Origin: Chryseobacterium sp.
Lineage (GTDB): Bacteria > Bacteroidota > Bacteroidia > Flavobacteriales > Weeksellaceae
DNA length: 64,000 nucleotides
NCBI GenBank assembly: GCA_003248755.1
Contig: QFQW01000003.1
Location: 25,429 to 89,428, forward strand
Direction: 5' to 3'
This document shows positions 43,534 to 52,513 of the stretch, in pieces (the stretch's first letter is position 1; each line of letters opens with the position of its first letter). The translations under genes and the position numbers were made by a program. Under the pieces are notes generated by a model, which saw nothing but the letters and a program-made list of their open reading frames with translations, made no database searches and was not told where the DNA came from.

Positions 43534-44688
43534 TTATTTTAATTTTATTAATTGTTCGATGGCCTTATCCAAAGTTTCCTGTTCTTTTGCAAAACAAAAA
43601 CGAATCACTTTTTCATCGGTTTTATCTTTGTAAAAGGCAGAAAACGGGATAGTTGCAACTTTGTACTCTTTGGTCAGCCAATAACAAAAATCCTTGTCTT
43701 GCTTATCAGAAATTGAGCCAAAATTAGCGGACAAAAAATAAGTTCCTTCGCAATCTAATAACTGAAAAGGCGTTTCCTTTAATGCGTTTTTAAGATAATC
43801 TCTTTTTGTTTGGAAAAATGTTGAGATTGTTTTGAAATCATCAATATTTTGTAAATATTTAGAAATTGCAAATTGTGCCGGCGTGTTCACACAAAATACA
43901 TTGAACTGATGAACTTTCCTGAACTCAGTCATCAAGTCCGAAGGCGCACAAACATAACCGATTTTCCAACCTGTGATATGCAATAACTTCCCAAAAGAGC
44001 CTACAACCAAAGTTCTCTCCTTCAATTCAGGATATTTGGCTAATGTCAGATGAGGTTTTTCATCAAAAGTGATACTTTCATAAACCTCATCGCTCAAAAT
44101 AATGATATCTGTATTTTTTACAATCGAAATCAGTTCATTGATATCTTTCTGTTTTAGGATTTTCCCGGAAGGATTATTTGGATTGTTGATGATAATCATC
44201 TTGGTTTTTTCGGAAACCACATTTTTAACTTCATTCCAGTTAATTTCATAGTCCGGATAAAGCATTTTGATACTTTTTACAATTCCGCCATTCAGGATAA
44301 TTGCAGGCTCGTAACAATCGTAAGCCGGTTCAAAAATAATGACTTCATCACCTTTTTCGACGAATGCAGAAATAATGGTAAAAATCCCTTGAGTCGCTCC
44401 AGCAGTTACATTAATCTCAGAATCAGGGTGATAATCAACCTGGTATTGAATACTGAATTTCCTGGAAATCTCTTCCCGCAGTTCCTTGATTCCAAACAAA
44501 GGTGCATATTGGTTATGACCTTGCTTTGCAAAGTCTCCGAGATATCGGATGAGGTTTTCATCAGGCTGATAATCCGGAAATCCCTGTGAAAGATTGACTG
44601 CATTTTCCTGTTGTGCTAATAAGCTCATCTCTGTGAAAATTGTCGTTTTCACATCAGGAAGTTTGGAGTTTGGTAATTTGAAAGCCAT
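43534..44688 (-). CDS. class I/II PLP aminotransferase (methionine aminotransferase-like)
   Basis: 384 residues, fold-type I aminotransferase. PLP lysine Lys234 in VVGSFGKLLHITGWKIGY, with NNPNNPSGK, ILSDEVYESITFD, the N-terminal VNLSQGFPDYQPDE and HNQYAPLFGIKELREEI. These blocks are typical of the YbdL / kynurenine aminotransferase subgroup; YbdL prefers methionine, which could connect it to methionine salvage, but it is outside the riboswitch operon. A 15-nt palindrome lies just upstream of the start. Confidence 0.88.
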   Translation of the reverse strand: MAFKLPNSKLPDVKTTIFTEMSLLAQQENAVNLSQGFPDYQPDENLIRYLGDFAKQGHNQYAPLFGIKELREEISRKFSIQYQVDYHPDSEINVTAGATQGIFTIISAFVEKGDEVIIFEPAYDCYEPAIILNGGIVKSIKMLYPDYEINWNEVKNVVSEKTKMIIINNPNNPSGKILKQKDINELISIVKNTDIIILSDEVYESITFDEKPHLTLAKYPELKERTLVVGSFGKLLHITGWKIGYVCAPSDLMTEFRKVHQFNVFCVNTPAQFAISKYLQNIDDFKTISTFFQTKRDYLKNALKETPFQLLDCEGTYFLSANFGSISDKQDKDFCYWLTKEYKVATIPFSAFYKDKTDEKVIRFCFAKEQETLDKAIEQLIKLK

Positions 44689-44703
44689 TCTGATTGTAAA
44701 AAT

Positions 44704-44718
44704 AAGTAATTATTACTT
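44704..44718. promoter_or_regulatory. 15-nt palindrome upstream of the aminotransferase gene
   Basis: AAGTAAT-T-ATTACTT is a perfect odd palindrome ending 15 nt before the start codon at 44688. It could be an operator. An AT-rich chance palindrome cannot be excluded. Confidence 0.35.
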
Positions 44719-44775
44719 TATATACTTAAAATTAAACCACAGAATTTATTGCGGATGGATGAAGTTTACAATAAA

Positions 44776-47145
44776 TTAATTCGCCCTGCTTTGCTCTTCA
44801 AAATCAATATTTTTATTGGCGCCTTTTACTTTTTTATTTCCGAAAGAATAAGTTAAGCTCAGCTTGAAACCTCGGTAATCATTATATTGGTTAAACTCCG
44901 AACGAAAGTTGCCATTGTATGAGTATCCATTGTTTTTGAGTGTTTTGAACACATCACTGATAACAAAATTTACCTGCAATTTTTTATCAAACAATGATGT
45001 TTTTATTCCCGGTGAAAATTCTAATTGGTCTTTTAGCTTTATGTTGGCATAGGTAAAAGGAAGCGAATGCCAGAAATTCAGCATCAGAAACCAGGTCTTG
45101 TTCTCGTTCAATGTGATGGTGTTATAGAAAGAATAGGACATTGAATATACTTTCAGTTTTTCCAATTCAGGAATTGTTGGTTTTGTTTTAGTATAAGAAC
45201 CATTGGCGTTTACAGATGTTTCCCAGATTTTGAAGAAGGTATTGTAATAACCAATGTTTATTCCTAACCTGTTCTGGTCATAGCCGTTTTCTGTAAGGTT
45301 ACTGTAAATTCCATTTGAGAATCGGGCAATATTGGAAGTGTTGTTTTGGCTGTATTGGTTGTAAAGTCCAAAAGTCAGTTTTCCTTTGTAGGAATAATTC
45401 AGTTCTACATTATCATTAAATGAAGGTTGCAAAGTTGGATTTCCTGTATAATACATGTACGGATTTGTATACCAGCGAAATGGATTCAGTGACTGAAAAT
45501 CGGGGCGGTCAATTCTTTTCGAGTAGTTCAGTGTTAACGAATGATTGCTATTTGGCTTGTAGCTGATGTAGGCGGTCGGGAAAATTTTACCGTATTGCTT
45601 TTCGATTTTGCTGCTTTCATCATTTGGTGTAAATCCTTGAAGAGAAGTATATTCATAGCGCAGTCCTGCCTTTGCCGACCATTTTTCACCAAAATCTTTT
45701 TGGATGCTGACATAAGCGGCATAATTATGTTCTTTATAATGAAAAACATTGGTGTTATCGGGATTTAGAACGTAGCTGGTTCCATCGAAGTCAAAATATC
45801 CGACATCCGATTTATTGTTAAGCAAAGTATATTTCAAACCAGTTTCGATATTTAGCCATTTATAGGGCAAAGTAAGGTCGGATTGAGCGGAAAATATAGC
45901 ATATTTCATTTTGCTGTTGTTTTTTATGATAGCTTCATTATTATTGACAGTATTTATTGTATTGAAATCATTGATTTTTTCAGGACTGTTATTAAGGTAA
46001 TTTCCTGTAAAACTTAGTTTTTTACCGATGCTGTCTAGCTTTATGTCGTAATAAGCGTTCAAGGTATGCGTTGGTGTTGTCCAGCGTTGACGTTGCTGGG
46101 TTATTAAGGTAGAATCTGCAACCGATTTTGTTTCATATCGACTGATTCCACGGGCATCCATATTATAATGCTGATTGCCGAAATCATAAATGAAACCGAT
46201 GTTTTGTTTCTCATTTATTTTGTAATCGAAACTGTAATTAATACCCAAAGCATCCGGAGCATCTTTTCTTGTTTCTGAGGTATAAACACTGTTTATATCG
46301 CTTAAAAGATTGCGCGTTCCTTCTGGTTTGTAGGCTACATTATATTGTCTCAATTTTAAGGAAGAGCTGATTTTTTTAGATTGATAATTAACTGTGGCCC
46401 CCGCTCTGAAACCATTATATGAATTTCTTTGATAAGAACCGTTTATACTTCCACTCCATCCCAGATTTGGATTTTTTTTCAGAATAATGTTGATGATTCC
46501 GCTGTTTCCCTGAGCTTCGTACTTGGACGGAGGCGTTGTAATGATTTCTATTTTGGCAATGTCATCGGAACGGAGCGATTGCAGATAATTCGTGAGTTCG
46601 CCCCCGGATAAGTTCAGCATTCTGTCGTTTATCATAACAGAAACATTCCCTTTTCCTGCAATGGAAACATTGTCGTTTATGACATTTACCATAGGTGTAT
46701 TCCTGAGTGCATCCAAGCCATTCATTCCTTGTGAAGCGACTGAATTTTCAATGTTGTAGACCAGGCGGTCAACCTTTTGTTCAATCAGCTTTTTTCTTGC
46801 AGTAAGGGTTACGCCTTCTATTGCCTTTGCTTCCTGAATCTTTACGTTTCCTAAATCTTGGTCTTGATTAAGCTCAATATTTCCAGAGAAATATTCCTTT
46901 CCGAATTGCTTTATCCTCAGCAGGTAATTTCCTTTTTCGGCTTTTAAAGAAAAGAATCCCAGACTGTCTGTGTAGGTTTGATTTACAGGGATGCTGTCAT
47001 TTTTAAAAAGTAAAGCATCTGCAAATGTAACGGCATTATTATCCTGATTAACTACTTTTCCTTTCAGTATCAATTGCTGGGCAGAAATTATGGGACTCAA
47101 GCCAAGTAAAATAATATGGAGCGTAATGATAAGAAGCTTCTTCAT
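44776..47145 (-). CDS. outer-membrane TonB-dependent receptor-like beta-barrel protein
   Basis: 789 residues with a signal peptide (ending LGLSPIISAQQ). A carboxypeptidase-regulatory-like beta-sandwich (about 28-100) is followed by a plug domain (ENSVASQGMNGLDALRNTP, VMINDRMLNLSGGEL, IEIITTPPSKYEAQGNSG) and an outer-membrane beta-barrel of the OMP_b-brl_3 type ending KLSLTYSFGNKKV. These barrels import small ligands in Bacteroidota; no SusD partner is present, so glycan uptake is unlikely. An AraC regulator is immediately upstream on the same strand, and a 16-nt palindrome lies at its start. Confidence 0.9.
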   Translation of the reverse strand: MKKLLIITLHIILLGLSPIISAQQLILKGKVVNQDNNAVTFADALLFKNDSIPVNQTYTDSLGFFSLKAEKGNYLLRIKQFGKEYFSGNIELNQDQDLGNVKIQEAKAIEGVTLTARKKLIEQKVDRLVYNIENSVASQGMNGLDALRNTPMVNVINDNVSIAGKGNVSVMINDRMLNLSGGELTNYLQSLRSDDIAKIEIITTPPSKYEAQGNSGIINIILKKNPNLGWSGSINGSYQRNSYNGFRAGATVNYQSKKISSSLKLRQYNVAYKPEGTRNLLSDINSVYTSETRKDAPDALGINYSFDYKINEKQNIGFIYDFGNQHYNMDARGISRYETKSVADSTLITQQRQRWTTPTHTLNAYYDIKLDSIGKKLSFTGNYLNNSPEKINDFNTINTVNNNEAIIKNNSKMKYAIFSAQSDLTLPYKWLNIETGLKYTLLNNKSDVGYFDFDGTSYVLNPDNTNVFHYKEHNYAAYVSIQKDFGEKWSAKAGLRYEYTSLQGFTPNDESSKIEKQYGKIFPTAYISYKPNSNHSLTLNYSKRIDRPDFQSLNPFRWYTNPYMYYTGNPTLQPSFNDNVELNYSYKGKLTFGLYNQYSQNNTSNIARFSNGIYSNLTENGYDQNRLGINIGYYNTFFKIWETSVNANGSYTKTKPTIPELEKLKVYSMSYSFYNTITLNENKTWFLMLNFWHSLPFTYANIKLKDQLEFSPGIKTSLFDKKLQVNFVISDVFKTLKNNGYSYNGNFRSEFNQYNDYRGFKLSLTYSFGNKKVKGANKNIDFEEQSRAN

Positions 47146-47151
47146 TTTTTA

Positions 47152-47167
47152 TATTCAAATTTGAATA
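47152..47167. promoter_or_regulatory. perfect 16-nt palindrome at the receptor gene start
   Basis: TATTCAAATTTGAATA, fully self-complementary, lies 7-22 nt upstream of the receptor ATG at 47145. It is placed where a repressor would block transcription start or translation. Confidence 0.5.
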
Positions 47168-47214
47168 CAAAGAAAAAATGAAAAGAGAACAAAAAATTGT
47201 AAAAATCGTGCAGA

Positions 47215-48054
47215 TTAATGTTGGGAATAAATCCACGCCAGCTCTTCCTGCTGAATGCTCGTTTTATTTCTTAACTGATTGGGTGACTCTCCCGTAATCT
47301 CTTTGAAATCCCGGATAAAATGGGATTGGTCGGTATAATGGTTTCGATAAGCAATGTTGGTGAGCTTTTCTTTTTCAAGATGAAGAATTCCGTCCAGCGC
47401 TTTTCGGAATCTTACAGTTCTCAAAAAAGATTTGGGATTTTGTCCTATCTGATTTATAAACAATCGGCACAAAGTAGATTCGTTCATAGAAAGTTTTTTC
47501 GCTAGAGAGCCTACTTTCAAATCTTTGTTTTGCTGGATGATATGTAAAACTTCCTTCGTTCTTTCCGTTATATATTGATTGTTGATGCTTCTCAGAATGA
47601 TATTTTCCAGCATTAATATCCTTTTATGATTATTGTTTTCCTCGAATAAGCTTTCTACAAAATCTCCCGCAAATTTTGGAAAAAGCATCTGAAATGCTTC
47701 ATCACTTTTTATAAGTTCCTCATAAGAAATATTAGAAAATAATCGTAATGCCGCTGGATGGAAAATGATACAGATTTCATCAATAGATGCATTGATACTT
47801 ACTTTGAAATTCGATTCGTGAAATCCTGATAAATAGCTCTTGTAAATTGCATTACCTTGCAAAGTAAAGAGATGCTTGCTGTTGCCATTCTGTTCAACAA
47901 CGACGTTATTTTGTTTATAAATCGCAAGACAGAGATTGGTATTGGGAAATGTTGTATATTCAATATTCTTGATACTTTCCGATTTGAAAATTATGAAATA
48001 CTGAATAATATTTTTCAGTTCAGAGTGATTGGGCTTTATGATTTCGGTTTTCAT
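47215..48054 (-). CDS. AraC family transcriptional regulator
   Basis: 279 residues. The N-terminal 150 residues form a ligand-binding-like domain; the C-terminal about 100 contain two helix-turn-helix motifs: VGSLAKKLSMNESTLCRLFI and LTNIAYRNHYTDQSHFIRDF, the second being the conserved AraC signature, with GESPNQLRN after it. It is 69 nt upstream of and co-directional with the receptor gene, which it most probably controls. The sensed molecule is unknown. Confidence 0.92.
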   Translation of the reverse strand: MKTEIIKPNHSELKNIIQYFIIFKSESIKNIEYTTFPNTNLCLAIYKQNNVVVEQNGNSKHLFTLQGNAIYKSYLSGFHESNFKVSINASIDEICIIFHPAALRLFSNISYEELIKSDEAFQMLFPKFAGDFVESLFEENNNHKRILMLENIILRSINNQYITERTKEVLHIIQQNKDLKVGSLAKKLSMNESTLCRLFINQIGQNPKSFLRTVRFRKALDGILHLEKEKLTNIAYRNHYTDQSHFIRDFKEITGESPNQLRNKTSIQQEELAWIYSQH

Positions 48055-48067
48055 AATATTCTTTAAT

Positions 48068-48075
48068 CAAATATA
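48068..48075 (-). promoter_or_regulatory. candidate -7 element for the AraC gene
   Basis: Minus-strand TATATTTG fits TAnnTTTG and lies 13 nt before the start codon at 48054. The -33 partner is unclear. Confidence 0.4.
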
Positions 48076-48151
48076 CAAAACATCTTACATCAAAAGCTGA
48101 TAAAGGATTGTTAAAGGAATCTTTTGTGTTTAAATCAAAATAATGATTTTG

Positions 48152-48159
48152 TAGATTTG
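48152..48159 (+). promoter_or_regulatory. candidate -7 element for miaA
   Basis: TAGATTTG fits TAnnTTTG and lies only 10-13 nt before the two candidate TTG starts of miaA (48170, 48173), so the message would be almost leaderless. Confidence 0.4.
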
Positions 48160-48169
48160 CAAAAATTTT

Positions 48170-49072
48170 TTGTTGAAACGTCTTATTTCTATTGTCGGAA
48201 CTACAGGAATCGGGAAAACCCGATTGGCAATCGATTTGGCAAAACATCTTGATACTGAAATTATCTCCTGCGACTCGCGCCAGTTTTATAAAGAGATGAA
48301 AATTGGAACCGCAACGCCGACTGATGAGGAATTGTCTGAAGCCACACATCATTTTGTAGGAAACATCAGCATTAATGATTATTATTCGATTGGTCAGTTT
48401 GAAGTTGAAGCATTGAAAAAACTTGATGAAGTTTTTTCCGGAAAAAATGTTGCAATAATGGTCGGCGGAAGCGGGATGTACGAAAAAGCCGTTGTGGAAG
48501 GGATGAATGATTTGCCCGAAGCTGATGAAGGGAATCAGAAAAAATTATTATCGATTTGGGAAAATGAAGGTATTGAAGCTTTGCAAAAATTGCTTGAAGA
48601 ACTTGACCCGGAATATTACTCTGTAGTTGACAAAAATAATTCCAGACGATTGTTAAGAGCAATTGACATCATTTGGCAAACCGGAAAAACCTACACCGAA
48701 AATCTTAGTACACCAAAAGCAAAACGTGATTTTGAAACCATCAGAATAGGAATTGATGCACCAAGAGAAATTATCTATGAGAGAATCAATCTTCGGGTTG
48801 ACAAAATGATGGAAAATGGTTTGTTGGAAGAAGCAAGAGGTTTGATTGCTGATAGAGATAAAGTAGCTCTGCAAACAGTTGGTTATTCAGAACTGTTCCG
48901 ATATTTTGATGGAGAATGGGACTTGGACTTTGCTATAGAAGAAATCAAGAAAAATTCCCGACGATATGCTAAACGACAAATTACCTGGAACAAAAAGCTG
49001 GAAAATGTAAATTGGGTCAACTATGATAATTCTCTGCAAGAAGCATTATCTTTGCTGAATAAATTAGATTAA
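48170..49072 (+). CDS. miaA: tRNA dimethylallyltransferase MiaA
   Basis: 300 residues. Adds the isopentenyl group to A37 of tRNAs reading UNN codons, providing the substrate for MiaB (18454). P-loop VGTTGIGKTRLA, ISCDSRQFYKEMKIGTATP, GGSGMYEKAVVEG and the C-terminal AKRQITWNKK are diagnostic. No ATG exists before the P-loop; initiation is at TTG 48170 or, giving the more usual MKRLI start, TTG 48173. Confidence 0.96.
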   Translation: MLKRLISIVGTTGIGKTRLAIDLAKHLDTEIISCDSRQFYKEMKIGTATPTDEELSEATHHFVGNISINDYYSIGQFEVEALKKLDEVFSGKNVAIMVGGSGMYEKAVVEGMNDLPEADEGNQKKLLSIWENEGIEALQKLLEELDPEYYSVVDKNNSRRLLRAIDIIWQTGKTYTENLSTPKAKRDFETIRIGIDAPREIIYERINLRVDKMMENGLLEEARGLIADRDKVALQTVGYSELFRYFDGEWDLDFAIEEIKKNSRRYAKRQITWNKKLENVNWVNYDNSLQEALSLLNKLD

Positions 49073-49094
49073 TCATCACATAATAAATTAAACG

Positions 49095-49652
49095 ATGTCA
49101 AATACACCTTCGAATATGTTGGCTTTAGGAACAAAAGCTCCGGATTTTAAACTTCCCAATCCATCAAAAAATAACGAATTACAAAGCCTTGAATCTTTGA
49201 AAGGAAAGAAAGGAACTTTGGTTGTTTTTATGTGTAACCATTGCCCATTTGTTCTTCATATTATCGATAAATTAGAAGAATTATACGAGGATTACAAATC
49301 TCAGGGCATTGAATTTATTGGGATTAATTCTAATGATGCTGATAGATATCCTGCAGATTCTCCTGAAATGATGGTGGATTTCGCAGATGAAAGAAATATC
49401 AAGTTTCCTTATTTGTACGACGAGTCTCAGGAAGTTGCAAAAGCTTATGAAGCAGCTTGTACACCGGATTTTTATTTTTTTGATGAAAATCTAAGTTTGA
49501 TTTATCGTGGACAAATGGATGACTCTCGTCCTGGAAATCAAAAGGAAATTACAGGCGAAGACTTGATAGTTGCATTCGAAAATCTTTTAGCTGGAGCGGA
49601 GCAAGAAGAATTCCAAAGGCCAAGTTTAGGTTGCAATATCAAATGGAAATAA
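49095..49652 (+). CDS. thioredoxin-fold redoxin (AhpC/TSA-like)
   Basis: 185 residues, cytosolic. The redox site is Cys47-Asn-His-Cys50 in FMCNHCPFVLHI, followed by KSQGIEFIGINSND and ACTPDFYFFDEN with the cis-Pro (TPDF). This NHCP pattern is typical of a bacterial thioredoxin-family group of unknown substrate. It follows miaA by 22 nt and may share its transcript; a bidirectional terminator ends the unit. Confidence 0.9.
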   Translation: MSNTPSNMLALGTKAPDFKLPNPSKNNELQSLESLKGKKGTLVVFMCNHCPFVLHIIDKLEELYEDYKSQGIEFIGINSNDADRYPADSPEMMVDFADERNIKFPYLYDESQEVAKAYEAACTPDFYFFDENLSLIYRGQMDDSRPGNQKEITGEDLIVAFENLLAGAEQEEFQRPSLGCNIKWK

Positions 49653-49655
49653 AAA

Positions 49656-49687
49656 CAAAAACCGGAAATTAATTTCCGGTTTTTTTA
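49656..49687. terminator. bidirectional intrinsic terminator
   Basis: A stem of AACCGGAAA with TTTCCGGTT and a TTAA loop, flanked by A and T runs, between the convergent redoxin and NUDIX genes. Confidence 0.85.
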
Positions 49688-50203
49688 TTAAAGTTTATCG
49701 ATGTAATTTTTAAGAAATCGTTTCTGAGATTCAAAAGCGATTTTATCCAAATCAAGCTCTGAAACTTTTATCCAAATCGTGTCTGAGATTTCTGATTCTT
49801 CTAATTTAATGTCAAATTTTTTCTCAACTTCATACAAGTAGAATAAATCCAAAGTATTGTAGTCAATATTCTTGTAAGGATAAATATTGGGCTGACTTCC
49901 AAGATATTTGAATTCATTAGGATCGATTATTAATCCTAATTCTTCATTCAGCTCTCTGGAACAAGTTTTTTCGGAACTTTCTTTTGGGTCGGTAAATCCA
50001 CCGGATAAATCCCATTTTCCTTTTCCAGGCTCTTGATTTCTTACTGTAAAAAACAGCTCTTCCTTACATTTTATGACAACCGCAACCGCAGCTGCAGTAT
50101 TGTGATATAATACAAAATCACAATTACCACAGCTAAATTTGGTAATGTTATTCCATAATAGTTTTTCCTGACCGCATTTTGGACAGAACCTCAAATTTTC
50201 CAT
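49688..50203 (-). CDS. NUDIX hydrolase with N-terminal zinc ribbon
   Basis: 171 residues. A zinc ribbon (Cys7, Cys10, Cys25, Cys28 in FCPKCG and FSCGNCDF) precedes a complete NUDIX box at residues 69-91 (GX5EX7REUXEEXGU). The arrangement recalls NADH pyrophosphatase NudC, but the NudC C-terminal SQPWPFP-like motif is replaced by GSQPNIYPY, so substrate is uncertain. It is 18 nt downstream of xerD. Confidence 0.9.
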   Translation of the reverse strand: MENLRFCPKCGQEKLLWNNITKFSCGNCDFVLYHNTAAAVAVVIKCKEELFFTVRNQEPGKGKWDLSGGFTDPKESSEKTCSRELNEELGLIIDPNEFKYLGSQPNIYPYKNIDYNTLDLFYLYEVEKKFDIKLEESEISDTIWIKVSELDLDKIAFESQKRFLKNYIDKL

Positions 50204-50221
50204 TGGATAAATTTAAGGAAA

Positions 50222-51133
50222 CTAGGCTAATTTTTTGTTTCTTGGATGGAAATTTAAAATGACATCTCTTAATTCTTCGGTTTTCAGATGCGTATAGATT
50301 TGAGTCGTTGTAATACTGCTATGTCCCAACATTTCCTGAATGAATCTCAAATCTGCTCCGTTTTGCAACAGATGAGTTGCAAAAGAATGTCTGAAAGTAT
50401 GTGGTGAAATACTCTTGTTAATGCCGGCTTTCTGTGTCAATTCTTTGATAATGATGAAAACAATAACTCTGGACATATTAGTTCCACGAGTATTTAGAAA
50501 AAGAGTGTCTTCGTATTTCTTATTGATTTTATTCTTGCTTCTTACATTCTGCATATAATCTTTGATGTATTCTGCAGTAGATCTGGCAAGAGGAACAAGT
50601 CTGGTTTTTTCTCCTTTTCCTTCAATAATGATAAAGTTTTCTTTGAAATTGATGTTAGAGATTTTGAGGTCGACCAATTCGGAAACCCGTAATCCGCAAC
50701 CATATAAAACTTCTAGGATGCACTCGTTTCTTTTTCCGATATCTGTACTTTTGTCAACACTGTTGATTAGTTTGTTGATATCATCTTCGCTCAAAGTATC
50801 AGGAAGATAAAGACCAAGTTTTGGACCTTCCAACAAAGATGCAGGATTTTCTTCTCTGTAATCTTCTTCCAAAAGAAATTTAAAAAATGCTTTTATAGAA
50901 GAAATTCCTCTTGCCTGAGATCTTTCACTTATCTTATTTTTTGATAGTTGATAGATGTATTCCTGAAGATTTTCGTAGGAGATGTTTTGAGGAGAAACCT
51001 TTTCAAGTTCTTCTGTAGCAAAGCTTTCTAGCTTTTTGATGTCTCTGATATATGCATCAAGTGTGTTATCAGAGAAGTTCTTTTCAAATTTTAGAAAATT
51101 TGAAAAATCATTAATTTTTTCGGACCAGTTCAT
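50222..51133 (-). CDS. xerD: tyrosine recombinase XerD-type
   Basis: 303 residues, full Xer length. N-terminal SAM-like core-binding domain (LKFEKNFSDNTLDAYIRDIK) and catalytic domain with Arg in GCGLRVSELVDL, Lys in IEGKGEKTRLVPL, HTFRHSFATHLLQNGAD, LGHSS and the nucleophile Tyr in TTQIYTH. It resolves chromosome dimers at dif; a single Xer serving both roles is usual in some Bacteroidota. No dif-like site was identified nearby. It lies in a run with dCMP deaminase and NUDIX genes. Confidence 0.92.
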   Translation of the reverse strand: MNWSEKINDFSNFLKFEKNFSDNTLDAYIRDIKKLESFATEELEKVSPQNISYENLQEYIYQLSKNKISERSQARGISSIKAFFKFLLEEDYREENPASLLEGPKLGLYLPDTLSEDDINKLINSVDKSTDIGKRNECILEVLYGCGLRVSELVDLKISNINFKENFIIIEGKGEKTRLVPLARSTAEYIKDYMQNVRSKNKINKKYEDTLFLNTRGTNMSRVIVFIIIKELTQKAGINKSISPHTFRHSFATHLLQNGADLRFIQEMLGHSSITTTQIYTHLKTEELRDVILNFHPRNKKLA

Positions 51134-51171
51134 AATTTGTGTTTTTAATTGTTTTTCTATTCTTGTTTAAT

Positions 51172-51603
51172 TCATAAATGATATAATTCTTGTTCTGTAA
51201 TATTTAAAATTTCAATTCCTGCATTTCTCAAAAATTCCAATCCGCTGTCATCAGAATAACCAGTCATATAAACAACTTTTTCAATTCCGGATTGTAATAT
51301 CAATTTGCTGCATTCTTTACAGGGTGACATCGTGATGTATAATGTTGCACCTTTACAAGATTGTGTACTGCTTGCAATTTTTAATATTGCGTTTGCTTCT
51401 GCATGCAAAACAAACCAGTTTGTTTTTCCGTCTTCGTCTTCGCAATTGTTTTCAAATCCGGATGGTGTTCCATTGTAACCATCAGAGATAATCATTCTGT
51501 CTTTTACAATGAGCGCACCAACTTTCTTTCTTTTGCAGTACGAAAGATTTGCCCATTCCGAAGCCATCTTAAGATACGCAATGTCGAATTTGTTATAATT
51601 CAT
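51172..51603 (-). CDS. dCMP deaminase family protein
   Basis: 143 residues. Zinc-dependent cytidine/deoxycytidylate deaminase fold: His67-Ala-Glu69 in VLHAEANAIL and Cys95/Cys98 in SPCKECSKLIL. The N-terminal YNGTPSGFENNCED insert is typical of dCMP deaminases (ComEB/DCD type), which make dUMP for thymidylate synthesis. It is 9 nt after the enoyl-CoA hydratase gene, 38 nt before xerD. Confidence 0.93.
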   Translation of the reverse strand: MNYNKFDIAYLKMASEWANLSYCKRKKVGALIVKDRMIISDGYNGTPSGFENNCEDEDGKTNWFVLHAEANAILKIASSTQSCKGATLYITMSPCKECSKLILQSGIEKVVYMTGYSDDSGLEFLRNAGIEILNITEQELYHL

Positions 51604-51612
51604 TGTGCAAAT

Positions 51613-52380
51613 TTAATTGAAAATAGGCTTTCTTTTTTCAATAAATGCAGAAACACCTTCTTTAAAATCTTCTTGAGAAAATAATTCCCCAAAAAAAATG
51701 ATTTCGCTGTCCATTCCATTTTCATTATCACTTGCGTTGACAGCTTTTATTGCTTTTTCTATTCCTTGCGGAGAATTTTTAGCAATTTGTGAAGCTAATT
51801 CCGTTGTTTTTGGAATTAATTCTTCTTGGGAGAAAACCTCATTTACCAGACCAATCGATTTTGCCTTTTCTGCAGAAATCATTTTTGCAGAGAAAATAAT
51901 CTCGTTTGCAATTCCTTTTCCCACAATTTTGGGTAATCTTTGAGTTCCTCCATACCCTGGAATCAAACCCAAAGTTACTTCCGGTAAACCCAATTTTGCA
52001 TTGTCGGAGGCATATCTGATATGACAAGCTAAGGCTAATTCTAATCCACCTCCTAAAGCAAAACCGTTAATTGCAGCTATTACAGGCTTGTTTAGGTTTT
52101 CTATTTTATTAAAAACGGAATGACCTCTTTTAGCAAGTTGTTTTGCTTTTTCAGAATCAAGAGAAGGGAATTCCTTGATATCAGCACCGGCAACAAAAGA
52201 TTTTTCTCCGCTGCCCGTTAAAATTATGCAATTCACTGTTTTCTCAGAACCGAGATGTTCAAACACATTATCCAGGTCGGTTAGGACTTGGGCATTCAGA
52301 GCATTTAAGCTTTCGGGTCTGTTAATTGTAACAACTGCGATTTTATTATCTATTGTTAATTTTATACTTTCGTAATTCAT
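51613..52380 (-). CDS. enoyl-CoA hydratase/isomerase family protein
   Basis: 255 residues, crotonase fold. Oxyanion-hole segments FVAGADIKEFPSL and NGFALGGGLELALACH, and the catalytic Glu regions in GLPEVTLGLIPGYGGTQRLP. Both catalytic glutamates of true hydratases appear present. Probably hydrates short-chain enoyl-CoA in fatty-acid or branched-chain degradation; exact substrate unknown. First gene of the minus run to the NUDIX gene. Confidence 0.92.
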   Translation of the reverse strand: MNYESIKLTIDNKIAVVTINRPESLNALNAQVLTDLDNVFEHLGSEKTVNCIILTGSGEKSFVAGADIKEFPSLDSEKAKQLAKRGHSVFNKIENLNKPVIAAINGFALGGGLELALACHIRYASDNAKLGLPEVTLGLIPGYGGTQRLPKIVGKGIANEIIFSAKMISAEKAKSIGLVNEVFSQEELIPKTTELASQIAKNSPQGIEKAIKAVNASDNENGMDSEIIFFGELFSQEDFKEGVSAFIEKRKPIFN

Positions 52381-52513
52381 TTGAAATAGAAGCTTATCGT
52401 TTTTTCTACCAATGATTTAATAATCGAATATAGAAATTTTTGCAAAATAAACAAAATATTAATGAATATTTAACATTTTGTAAATTTTTTTTTTAACTAA
52501 TATTTATGTGAGG

